Shown here one piece after another: positions 1-8,114 of a stretch of 27,465 nt of DNA. The DNA lies in contig UWSI01000022.1 in the NCBI GenBank assembly GCA_900541895.1, forward strand, positions 1 to 27,465, read 5' to 3'. The notes under the pieces were generated by a model, which was given only the letters and a program-made list of their open reading frames with translations, searched no databases and was not told where the DNA came from. Source of the DNA: an uncultured Actinomyces sp. (GTDB lineage Bacteria; Actinomycetota; Actinomycetes; Actinomycetales; Actinomycetaceae). Position 1 is the first letter of the stretch. The number at the start of each line of letters is the position of its first letter. Both the position numbers and the translations under genes were made by a program.

Positions 1-77
1 CCCCACCGAAACAACTGGGACTAACCCTCCACCAACTCTTTTTGTCCTTTAACCCCTATTTTTATCCCTAGCTCAAA

Positions 78-112
78 GGCCCGGGAGTGCTCACCAGAGC
101 GCTCCCGGGCCC
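78..112 (-). terminator. Probable intrinsic terminator of guaA
   Basis: A near-perfect inverted repeat (arms 78-92 and 97-111, loop ACCA, a single G-T pair) begins about 27 nt beyond the guaA stop codon. On the minus strand the stem is followed by TTTGAGC, a weak T-tract. The very GC-rich 15-bp stem makes termination likely even so. The remaining bases 1-77 hold nothing I can recognise. Confidence 0.7.
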
Positions 113-138
113 ACGCGTTTAAACCAACACGAAAAGTT

Positions 139-1710
139 TCATTCCCACTCAATGGTTGCCGGCGGCTTGGACGTGACGTCCAGAACCACGCGGTTGACCT
201 CGGCAACAGAGTTCGTGATGCGCGTGGAGATACGAGCCAACACATCGTAAGGCAGGCGCGTCCAGTCGGCCGTCATCGCATCCTCAGAGGACACGGGACG
301 CAGCACGATCGGGTGACCATAGGTACGACCATCACCCTGAACGCCAACGGAGCGAACATCAGCCAGCAGGACAACCGGGCACTGCCAGATCTCTTGGTCC
401 AGGCCAGCAGCTGTGAGTTCCTCGCGGGCAATCAGGTCCGCAGCGCGCAGGATATCCAGGCGCTCACGCGTCACCTCGCCGATGATGCGAATACCCAGGC
501 CGGGACCCGGGAAGGGCTGGCGGTTCACCAGGTAATCGGGCAAGCCGAGCTCGCGGCCAACCGCACGGACCTCGTCCTTGAACAGAGTGCGCAGGGGCTC
601 GACCAGCTCGAAGGTCATGTCCTCGGGTAGACCACCCACGTTGTGGTGGCTCTTGATGTTCGCAGCGCCCTCGCCGCCGCCAGACTCGACAACGTCGGGG
701 TACAAGGTGCCCTGGACCAAGAACTTCACTTCGCCACCGGCGGCGCCGACCTCTTCGATGACCTGCTTCTGGGCGGCCTCGAAAGAGCGAATGAATTCGC
801 GGCCGATGATCTTGCGCTTGGTCTCAGGATCGGTAACACCCGCCAAAGCAGACAAGAAACGCTCGGACTCGTCACACGTGATGACGCGGATACCCATGCC
901 GCGTGCGTAGTCGTTTTCGACCTGCTCGCGTTCGCCCGCACGCAGCAGGCCGTGATCGATGAAGAAGCAGGTGAGCTGATCGCCAACAGCCTTGTGAACC
1001 AGGGCCGCGGCCACGGAAGAGTCCACACCGCCGGAGAGCGCGCAAATCACCTGCGCGTCGCCGATCTGTTCGCGGATCTTCGCGACTTGCTCGTCAACGA
1101 TCGAGCCAGGCGTCCACGTGGGCTCGATCCCCGCGCCCTTGTAGAGGAAGTTCTTCAGAGCATCCTGGCCGAACTGCGAGTGGCCAACCTCGGGGTGCCA
1201 CTGCAGGCCGTAGAGGCGACGCTCGCTGCATTCGAAAGCTGCAACCGGGGTCTCTGCAGTCGATGCGGTGACGGTGAAACCTTCGGGCGTGCCCTGAACG
1301 GCATCGCCGTGGCTCATCCACACGACCTGCCCTTCGGGAGTTCCGTCAAACAGGCAGGATCCGCCTGAAACCTGCGCATCGGTGTGCCCGTACTCGCGGG
1401 TTCCCGTGCGTCCCACGGTTCCGCCCAGCGCATGGGCCATGGTCTGGAAGCCATAGCAGATTCCCAGAACCGGCACTCCGGCCTGGAAAATCGCGGGATC
1501 AATAGAAGGAGCGCCCTCTTCGTACACGGATGAGGGACCACCGGACAAGATGATTGCCGCGGGCTCTTTCGCAAGCATTTCGGCGACCGGCATGGTGTGC
1601 GGGACGATTTCCGAATAGACGCTGGCTTCGCGCACGCGACGAGCAATGAGCTGGGCGTACTGCGCACCAAAATCGACAACAAGAACGGGATGAAGATCAG
1701 CTGAAGTCAC
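139..1710 (-). CDS. guaA: GMP synthase (glutamine-hydrolysing)
   Basis: This enzyme converts XMP to GMP using ATP and glutamine in cytoplasmic purine synthesis. The 523-aa protein has the usual full-length two-domain layout. The N-terminal class I glutamine amidotransferase shows the nucleophile in GICYG (Cys85) and the QWHPE triad residues His172 and Glu174. The ATP-pyrophosphatase P-loop SGGVDSS is at about 226-232, and the C-terminal dimerisation domain ends in the family-typical PPATIEWE. The start is GTG; the protein start matches the usual actinobacterial one (PVLVVDFGAQYAQLIARRVREA), but the upstream ribosome binding site is weak. The gene lies 72 nt after perM on the same strand, so co-transcription is possible, and a strong hairpin follows it. 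Confidence 0.98.
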   Translation of the reverse strand: MTSADLHPVLVVDFGAQYAQLIARRVREASVYSEIVPHTMPVAEMLAKEPAAIILSGGPSSVYEEGAPSIDPAIFQAGVPVLGICYGFQTMAHALGGTVGRTGTREYGHTDAQVSGGSCLFDGTPEGQVVWMSHGDAVQGTPEGFTVTASTAETPVAAFECSERRLYGLQWHPEVGHSQFGQDALKNFLYKGAGIEPTWTPGSIVDEQVAKIREQIGDAQVICALSGGVDSSVAAALVHKAVGDQLTCFFIDHGLLRAGEREQVENDYARGMGIRVITCDESERFLSALAGVTDPETKRKIIGREFIRSFEAAQKQVIEEVGAAGGEVKFLVQGTLYPDVVESGGGEGAANIKSHHNVGGLPEDMTFELVEPLRTLFKDEVRAVGRELGLPDYLVNRQPFPGPGLGIRIIGEVTRERLDILRAADLIAREELTAAGLDQEIWQCPVVLLADVRSVGVQGDGRTYGHPIVLRPVSSEDAMTADWTRLPYDVLARISTRITNSVAEVNRVVLDVTSKPPATIEWE

Positions 1711-1782
1711 CCCACCATGCTACCTGCTTCGTAGCCTCTTCGACGAGGCCAAGTAGCGAGCACTCCCCCACACCAGGTTGGT

Positions 1783-3168
1783 TTAGTTGCTGGGTACGTC
1801 CTCTTCTTCCGAGGCCTGAGCCGCATCGGCGTCTTCAGCGGGCTCCTCCGCTGGCTGAGTTTCGTCAGCGACGTTCTCAGCGACTTCGTCCTCACGGGGC
1901 GTCTCAGGGGCAAGTTCCGCAGGCGCAACTGCCCCAGCTGCGGCCTCGTGATGGTGACGCTCATGGACCCGCGCTTTCCCCGCACCCATAAGCTCACGCG
2001 CCCACGCCACGCTCACCGGGTGCGAAAGCGCCACGGTCAGCAGGATCCCAAGCGCCACCTCGGCAAAAAGGCACAGCGCAGAAAGCGACATGCGGGGCCC
2101 CAAGTAAGCCAAGCGCCCATTTCCCAAAACCAAAGCCGAACCCAAGGAAGTCACCAAGTAAACGGCTGCGATGACCACAGCGGCAATACCGCCTTGGTAG
2201 AGGTCATCAAGAAGTGATTCACTGCCCTTGCGCAGACGCAGGTAGACACCAAGCGCTACGCCAAACACGATCAGCGTAAGGACCATCCAGTTGCCGGGGG
2301 CACTTGCGGGGGTCGCACCGAAAAGCGGAATTGCCGGGATCGGCCCAACGGGAGCAGAAGCCGGCGAATGCAAGGCGTCGCTACCAAGGTAAAAACCGGG
2401 ACCGGAAAGCCAGGACAGTGCCCACACAATTGCGTTCGGAATGAAGAGCAGCTGCGCGACAACGATCATGATCGAATCAACCGCCGAGGTCGACAGCAAA
2501 AGCTGGTCGATCCCACGGATCTGTGACCAGGACTGGGTCACCGAAAGCAGCAGGAAAAGTCCGCCATAAATCGCCAGAGCCCACGATGCGCGCAAGCCAG
2601 TGCGCACTCCAACGCTGACCCACCTCGGTAGTTCAAAGCGAAGCTCAAGATTCTTGGGCGCACGCGCGACCTCCCAGGCGGCCGCAATCAAGGGGATCAA
2701 AATAGCCAGGGGAAGCGCGCCCCACACACTCACGTGCGCACCAATTCCACCGGCCAAAAACAGCGCAGTCACGGTGAAACCGGGAATTGCCATCCATTGC
2801 GACGCAGGGGAAAAACGCCGTCCCTGCAGAAGGAGCAGCTTGGTCAGGGCAATCAGAAGCAGCACAAACAGCAAAGGCACTGCGCGATAAGAGACGTCGC
2901 CCGAGATCACTCGCGCTCCAAGCGAAGCGCCCCACAGGTCTGAGGCAAAGTGGAAGGCGTCCTCCCAGGTGGTGGACACCATCCACTGATTCGAGGACAC
3001 CGCAGCGTAGGCGATCAGGGTCGGGACAACGACCAGTGCCCAACCCAGCAGAGCCGCCTCGATCCCGGACAGCATCGAGCGCGCCCAACCCTGCGGAAGG
3101 GCAACGCGGATGGTCGGGCGGGCGGAGACTGTTGTGACCGTCGTACGCGCGGTGGGATCCTCACTCAT
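1783..3168 (-). CDS. perM: PerM-like multi-pass membrane protein (DUF6350 family)
   Basis: This is a 461-aa integral membrane protein with about nine hydrophobic segments (the first near residues 33-57). Its C-terminal tail of about 60 residues is rich in Ala, Glu and Asp, preceded by a His-rich stretch, and is probably disordered and cytoplasmic. I assign it to the DUF6350/PerM family from its size, topology and position: Mycobacterium tuberculosis PerM (Rv0955), linked to cell division and chronic infection, lies downstream of uvrD1, sucC and sucD, the order seen here. The ATG overlaps the sucD stop by 4 nt, which implies translational coupling. The biochemical role is unknown. The family call rests partly on synteny, so the symbol is tentative. 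Confidence 0.75.
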   Translation of the reverse strand: MSEDPTARTTVTTVSARPTIRVALPQGWARSMLSGIEAALLGWALVVVPTLIAYAAVSSNQWMVSTTWEDAFHFASDLWGASLGARVISGDVSYRAVPLLFVLLLIALTKLLLLQGRRFSPASQWMAIPGFTVTALFLAGGIGAHVSVWGALPLAILIPLIAAAWEVARAPKNLELRFELPRWVSVGVRTGLRASWALAIYGGLFLLLSVTQSWSQIRGIDQLLLSTSAVDSIMIVVAQLLFIPNAIVWALSWLSGPGFYLGSDALHSPASAPVGPIPAIPLFGATPASAPGNWMVLTLIVFGVALGVYLRLRKGSESLLDDLYQGGIAAVVIAAVYLVTSLGSALVLGNGRLAYLGPRMSLSALCLFAEVALGILLTVALSHPVSVAWARELMGAGKARVHERHHHEAAAGAVAPAELAPETPREDEVAENVADETQPAEEPAEDADAAQASEEEDVPSN

Positions 3169-4088
3169 CGAGCAGCCAGCGCCTCACGTGCCAAAATCGC
3201 GGTCTGCGAAGGGGTACGACCAACCTTCACGCCAACCGCTTCCAGTGCCTTCGCCTTTGCCGAGGCCGTACCAGAGCTTCCCGACACGATCGCGCCCGCG
3301 TGGCCCATGGTCTTGCCTTCAGGGGCAGTAAATCCCGCAATGTAGGCGACGACCGGCTTGGTCATATGCTCGGAGATCCAGGCTGCGGCGCGTTCTTCGG
3401 CGTCACCACCGATCTCACCGATCATGACAACCAGGTCGGTATCGGGGTCGTTTTCGAAAGCTTCCAGTGCATCGATGTGGGTGGTCCCCACAACCGGGTC
3501 ACCGCCAATACCAATGCAGGTGGTAAAGCCCAGGTCGCGCAGCTCGTACATGAGCTGGTAGGTCAAGGTACCCGACTTAGACACCAGACCAAGGCGGCCG
3601 GGTCCCGTGATATCGGCGGGGGTAATGCCCACATTAGACTGTCCGGGGCTAATGATTCCGGGGCAGTTCGGGCCGATCAGGCGCACGCCACGCTCAAGCG
3701 CGTAGTCAACGAATTCGGTCGAGTCTTGAACGGGAATACCTTCGGTGATGACGACCAGGGTTTCAATTCCGGCATCAATGGCTTCGATGGCAGCGCCCTT
3801 AGCGAATGCCGGGGGTACAAAAACAACCGAAACATTCGCACCGGTTTCCTCGCGAGCCTGTGCAACGCTTCCAAACACGGGAACCTCAACATCACCGGCA
3901 ACGCGATTTTCAGCGCCCGGGCCGTAAGGCTCAACGTGGAAGGTCACCGAAGTGCCGGCCTTGCGCGGGTTTACACCGCCGACGATATTTGTGCCGGCTG
4001 CCAGCATACGGGTCGTGTGCTTTTGGCCTTCTGATCCGGTCATTCCCTGAACAATGACGCGCGAAGAGGAATCAATAAAAATACTCAT
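3165..4088 (-). CDS. sucD: Succinyl-CoA synthetase, alpha subunit
   Basis: The alpha subunit of ADP/GDP-forming succinyl-CoA ligase carries the CoA-binding Rossmann domain and the phosphohistidine of the TCA-cycle substrate-level phosphorylation step. The 307-aa length is slightly above the usual 290 or so. Visible motifs are VQGMTGSEGQKHT near residues 13-25, the IGPNCPGIISPG segment at about 138-149, and the active-site histidine in GHAGAI (His263). It follows sucC by 22 nt on the same strand and overlaps perM by 4 nt. No frame damage is seen. Confidence 0.97.
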   Translation of the reverse strand: MSIFIDSSSRVIVQGMTGSEGQKHTTRMLAAGTNIVGGVNPRKAGTSVTFHVEPYGPGAENRVAGDVEVPVFGSVAQAREETGANVSVVFVPPAFAKGAAIEAIDAGIETLVVITEGIPVQDSTEFVDYALERGVRLIGPNCPGIISPGQSNVGITPADITGPGRLGLVSKSGTLTYQLMYELRDLGFTTCIGIGGDPVVGTTHIDALEAFENDPDTDLVVMIGEIGGDAEERAAAWISEHMTKPVVAYIAGFTAPEGKTMGHAGAIVSGSSGTASAKAKALEAVGVKVGRTPSQTAILAREALAAR

Positions 4089-4110
4089 GAGTTTTCAGTC
4101 CCGTCCCGTC

Positions 4111-5283
4111 TCAGGCGTTCGCGGCCAGTTCGGCAGCGCGGCGTGCTGCGCCGTCCATTGTTTCTTCCATGTGAACCAGGGGGTGTGCGGCAGCAGCCAA
4201 GATTGCACGGCCTTCCTCGACCTTGTTGCCGTCCAAACGGACAACCAGAGGCTTAGAGGCAGCATCTCCCAAGGCTTCCAAAGCACCCACGATTCCGCGA
4301 GCGACTTGATCGCACGCGGTAATTCCGCCAAAAACATTGACGAAGACAGAGCGAACCTGATCATCACCAAGGATGACGTCCAAGCCCTTGGCCATAACCT
4401 CTGCCGAGGCACCGCCACCGATGTCCAGGAAGTTCGCGGGCTTGACACCCCACTCTTCACCGGCCAAGGCCACAACGTCCAGGGTGGACATAACCAGGCC
4501 GGCACCGTTACCGATCACGCCGACTTGGCCTTCCAAGCGCACGTAGTTCAGTCCGGCTTCCTTCGCCATAGCCTCGCGAGGATCCTGCGCAGACTTATCG
4601 GCAAAGGCCGCGTGTTCGGGATGACGGAAAGCAGCGTTGTTATCCAGTGACACCTTGCCATCCAACGCCAGAACATCGCCCTGTTCGGTCAGAACCAAGG
4701 GGTTGACCTCAACCAGGGTGGCGTCTTCGCCTCGGTAGGTATCCCAGAGCTTGATCAAAACGGGGGCAAGCTTCTCGACGTGCGAACGATTGAAGCCGGC
4801 CTCACCCAGAATTTGAGCGGCAACGTCTTCATCAATGCCAACCTTGGGGTCCAGGCCAACGCGGGCCAGAGCTTCGGGATGCTCACGTGCCAGGGTCTCA
4901 ATATCCATACCGCCCTGCGCCGAGCACAATGCAAGCTCACGACGCTCGGAGCGATCCAGCAGGATCGAGAAGTAGAACTCTTCGGCAATATCCGCGCCCG
5001 CAGCGATGAGGACTGAGTGGACGGTGTGACCCTTGATATCCATGCCCAAGATTGCTTCGGCCTTTTCACGCGCTTCTTCTGCGCTGCGAGCCAGCTTTAC
5101 GCCGCCGGCCTTGCCTCGGCCGCCGATCTTCACTTGGGCTTTGACCACCAGAAGGTCGTTGTCGGCCAGCAGCTTCTGCGCTGCCTCATAGGCCTCATCT
5201 GGGGTGCGTGCAACGATTCCCGCAAGTACGGGGACGCCGTGAGCAGCGAACAACTCCCGTGCTTGGTATTCGTAGAGATCCAT
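4111..5283 (-). CDS. sucC: Succinyl-CoA synthetase, beta subunit
   Basis: The beta subunit is the ATP-grasp half of succinyl-CoA ligase, which binds nucleotide and succinate in the TCA cycle. The 390-aa length is typical. It starts with the conserved MDLYEYQARELF, and shows VEVNPLVLT and the glycine-rich FLDIGGGAS loop, followed by FVNVFGGITACD. An AAGGGA ribosome binding site lies about 5 nt before the ATG. It is paired with sucD directly downstream. The 87-nt gap behind pcrA could hold a promoter, but I cannot pick one out with confidence. Confidence 0.97.
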   Translation of the reverse strand: MDLYEYQARELFAAHGVPVLAGIVARTPDEAYEAAQKLLADNDLLVVKAQVKIGGRGKAGGVKLARSAEEAREKAEAILGMDIKGHTVHSVLIAAGADIAEEFYFSILLDRSERRELALCSAQGGMDIETLAREHPEALARVGLDPKVGIDEDVAAQILGEAGFNRSHVEKLAPVLIKLWDTYRGEDATLVEVNPLVLTEQGDVLALDGKVSLDNNAAFRHPEHAAFADKSAQDPREAMAKEAGLNYVRLEGQVGVIGNGAGLVMSTLDVVALAGEEWGVKPANFLDIGGGASAEVMAKGLDVILGDDQVRSVFVNVFGGITACDQVARGIVGALEALGDAASKPLVVRLDGNKVEEGRAILAAAAHPLVHMEETMDGAARRAAELAANA

Positions 5284-5370
5284 TGTGTCCCTTCACTTTG
5301 TGCCCGAAGGCGCTGCCTTGCGCGGTTACCACGTGAACTGTGGCGCGCAACTTCCTTAAGCCTACCGCGA

Positions 5371-8112
5371 CTAGATCTTTTCCATGGGGGCCATCCGCAG
5401 CAACAGGCGTTTTTCAGCCGACGCGAAGGCGACTTGAGCAATGGTGCGCTCCCCCGCTCCTTCGAGGCCGATGACCGTACCTTCACCCAAAGTTGCGTGC
5501 CGGACGCGATCGCCCACGCGCACTTCCTCTGGGTTAAGTGTGTTTTTCGGAGCACTTGTGCCCATTGGCCGCGAAACTGCAGTTCGCGCTGCGGGCACGC
5601 CGCGTTTCCCGCCGAGGCCTCGGCCGGCAAGCGGGCCGCCATCACCGCTACCGGATCCACCACTGCGTCCGCCAAAGACGGGACCGCCATCGTCATCGCG
5701 GCGCGAGTATCCGTAATCTGCCTGATCTGAGCCATAGCCCCCAGACCTGCCCCCATAGGAAGAGCCGTAAGCGGAACCCGAGTAACCGCCATAGCCACCC
5801 GAACCGTATCCGGAACCGCCGCCATATCCACCGCGCAGGCGTTCCATCGAGGTTAAGGATCGACGAATGTCCAAGAGCTCGACGGGAATGTCATCCAAGA
5901 ATCGCGAAGGGGGCATTTCCTGGGGCGCTCCCCACGCGCTTCGCACAGCCGCACGCGTCAGGTAAAGCTGCTTGCGGGCGCGAGTGATAGCGACATAGGC
6001 CAAACGGCGTTCTTCTGCCAATTCTTCGGGGTCGCCCAGCGAGCGTTGGTGCGGGAAAGTGCCATCCTCCATACCGGTCACGAAGACGACCGGGAATTCA
6101 AGGCCCTTCGCGGTGTGAACCGTCATGAGCGTGACCTGTCCACTCCCGCTTTCTTCCTCGGGAAGTTGATCCGAGTCAGCAACCAGGGCTACGCGCTCAA
6201 GGAAGCCTGCCAAGCCGACCTCACCGCTGGTCTGGACGTAGTCCAACGCAACCGCGTGCAATTCGGCAAGGTTTTCCACTCGCGAGGCATCCTGCGGGTC
6301 TTGGGAACGTCGCAAAGTCACAAGATATCCCGTCCGGTCAAGGACTTCTTCGAGAATCTCCGCGGCGCTTGCACCGGCTTGTTCGGCGCGTCGCATGGCT
6401 TCAATCAGTCCCCAAAAATCTGCGATCGCCGATGCCGCGCGCGGGCTCAGCCCGGCCACTCCCCCTCGTGCTTCCTCGGCCTCTTCCTTGGGAAGTTCCG
6501 CCAAGGTCAGGCCGGTTCCTTCTGCTTCTCCGAGGCCTTGGCCCTGAGAAATCCAGCAATCCCGGGCGGCCAGGCCCATTGAAATTCCATAGCGGTCGCT
6601 GTGGGCAATGAGGTCGGCTTCTGCCTTGGCGCCAATCCCACGACGAGGAGTGTTGATAATCCGCCGCAGCGCAACAGTGTCGTCGGGGTTTGAAATCACC
6701 TGAAGGTAGGCCAAAGCGTCTTTAATTTCCGCACGTTCGTAGAAGCGAGTACCCCCTACAACTCGGTAGGGAATACCTTGGCGAACCAACAGTTCTTCGA
6801 TTGCTCGTGATTGTGAGTTCGTCCGATAGAAGACGGCGATATCTGCCCAGCGGGTCCCGGCTGCCGACAGTTTTTCCATCTCTGAAACGATGAAACGCGC
6901 TTCGTCGCGATCCGAATCCGCTGCGTCAACCGTAATCAGCGCACCGTCCCCCGATGCCGTCCACAGGTTCTTTGCGCGGCGGCCTTCATTTCGAGCAATA
7001 ACCGCGTTGGCAGCGGACAAAATGTTTTGGGTGGAACGATAGTTTTGCTCGAGCAAAATGGTCCGCGCACCCGGAAAATCTCGCTCGAACTCTTCGATAT
7101 TGCGAATCGTTGCACCACGGAAAGCGTAGATTGACTGGTCTGAGTCACCGACAACCGTCAGCTGCCCCGGTTCCACCCCATCGTCCCCGGTGCCCACCAG
7201 TTCGCGGACCAGCACGTACTGTGCATGGTTCGTGTCTTGATACTCATCGACCAAGATATGGCGGAAGCGACGGTGGTAGTGCTCGGCGATCGCCGGGTTG
7301 TCTTTGAGCAGGCGCACCGTACGCGAAATCAGGTCATCAAAGTCCAAAGCATTGGACTGGGCAAGGCGCTTCTCATATTCTTCATAGGCCGAAGCGACAA
7401 CTCGCGAAATCGGATCATTCGGCGCGGTATCTCGGTATTCCTGCCAGGAAATGAGCTCGTTCTTAAGGTCTGAAATACGCGCGGCAACCAGCTTGGGCGT
7501 GAATCGTTTAATATCGACATCCGCGCTCTTAAGCACCATCTGGATCAGGCGCTGCGAGTCCTGCGAATCGTAGATGCTAAAAGTCGAGCGCAAACCGGCC
7601 GCACGGTATTCCGCGCGAAGTAATCGCACACACGCCGAGTGGAAAGTCGACACCCACATCCTGCGCGCGGCTCCCCCGCCCACCAGGGCCTCGACGCGCT
7701 CGCGCATCTCAGCTGCTGCCTTATTGGTGAAGGTAATCGCCAAAATCTCGCCCGCACGGGCTTGACCGGTTGCCAACAGGTACGCAATCCGATGTGTCAG
7801 AACGCGTGTCTTCCCAGAGCCCGCACCGGCCATGATGAGCAAAGGAACGCCCCGATGCTCGACCGCCGCACGTTGCTGGTCATTCAAGCCCTTGAGAAGG
7901 CTTTCAGGGTCACTGTGCTGCGTCCAACTACCGTGGCCGCTCGCCTGGCCCCATTGAGGCGATCCCTGATCCGAAGTAGCAACAGAAGAACCCGCTCCCA
8001 CGCCCATTTCGTTGCTCGAGGAGCTTGGGTCGTAGAGGGGAAGGTCCTCAGCCTGATCGGAACCGAAATCGAGGAAAGAGCCGAGATTGGGAAGTGAGTG
8101 ATCCTGATCCAT
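5371..8112 (-). CDS. pcrA: ATP-dependent DNA helicase PcrA/UvrD with Gly/Tyr-rich linker
   Basis: This is a superfamily 1 3'-5' DNA helicase for repair and replication, probably also contacting RNA polymerase. The 913-aa protein shows Walker A GAGSGKT (96-102), FTNKAAAEM, Walker B VDEYQDT (288-294), GDSDQSIYAFRGA (322-334), QNYRST, VTLMTVHTAKGLEF and AYVAITRAR. About 70 N-terminal residues precede the helicase core and look disordered. Residues 760-838 form a Gly/Ser/Tyr-rich low-complexity stretch, followed by a C-terminal Tudor-like module (from about 861, VRVGDRVRHATLGEGTV) of the type that binds RNA polymerase in PcrA. The ATG lies only 2 nt after the DUF1846 stop with no clear ribosome binding site, so translational coupling is likely. 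Confidence 0.96.
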   Translation of the reverse strand: MDQDHSLPNLGSFLDFGSDQAEDLPLYDPSSSSNEMGVGAGSSVATSDQGSPQWGQASGHGSWTQHSDPESLLKGLNDQQRAAVEHRGVPLLIMAGAGSGKTRVLTHRIAYLLATGQARAGEILAITFTNKAAAEMRERVEALVGGGAARRMWVSTFHSACVRLLRAEYRAAGLRSTFSIYDSQDSQRLIQMVLKSADVDIKRFTPKLVAARISDLKNELISWQEYRDTAPNDPISRVVASAYEEYEKRLAQSNALDFDDLISRTVRLLKDNPAIAEHYHRRFRHILVDEYQDTNHAQYVLVRELVGTGDDGVEPGQLTVVGDSDQSIYAFRGATIRNIEEFERDFPGARTILLEQNYRSTQNILSAANAVIARNEGRRAKNLWTASGDGALITVDAADSDRDEARFIVSEMEKLSAAGTRWADIAVFYRTNSQSRAIEELLVRQGIPYRVVGGTRFYERAEIKDALAYLQVISNPDDTVALRRIINTPRRGIGAKAEADLIAHSDRYGISMGLAARDCWISQGQGLGEAEGTGLTLAELPKEEAEEARGGVAGLSPRAASAIADFWGLIEAMRRAEQAGASAAEILEEVLDRTGYLVTLRRSQDPQDASRVENLAELHAVALDYVQTSGEVGLAGFLERVALVADSDQLPEEESGSGQVTLMTVHTAKGLEFPVVFVTGMEDGTFPHQRSLGDPEELAEERRLAYVAITRARKQLYLTRAAVRSAWGAPQEMPPSRFLDDIPVELLDIRRSLTSMERLRGGYGGGSGYGSGGYGGYSGSAYGSSYGGRSGGYGSDQADYGYSRRDDDGGPVFGGRSGGSGSGDGGPLAGRGLGGKRGVPAARTAVSRPMGTSAPKNTLNPEEVRVGDRVRHATLGEGTVIGLEGAGERTIAQVAFASAEKRLLLRMAPMEKI
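5599..5835 (-). repeat. Low-complexity Gly/Tyr/Ser-rich segment within pcrA
   Basis: This 79-codon stretch (residues 760-838) consists largely of irregular GGYG, SGYGS, SAYGSS and GGRSGG units, with some Arg and Asp. It resembles RNA-binding or prion-like disordered segments. It separates the helicase core from the C-terminal Tudor-like module. The repeats are degenerate at DNA level and stay in frame. Confidence 0.85.
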
Positions 8113-8114
8113 TT

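Noticed and set aside
643..1368. Plus-strand frame opposite guaA (241 codons)
   Set aside because: Antisense shadow of guaA; all conserved motifs are on the minus strand.
1734..1749. Small hairpin GCCTC-TTCGAC-GAGGC between perM and guaA
   Set aside because: Only five base pairs and no T-tract; too weak to call a terminator.
3300..4034. Long plus-strand frame opposite sucD (244 codons)
   Set aside because: Shadow of sucD in a GC-biased sequence; no recognisable domain and no ribosome binding site.
5599..5835. Repetitive stretch considered as CRISPR or a DNA tandem array
   Set aside because: The units are degenerate, in frame and without spacers; they encode a low-complexity protein segment of PcrA.
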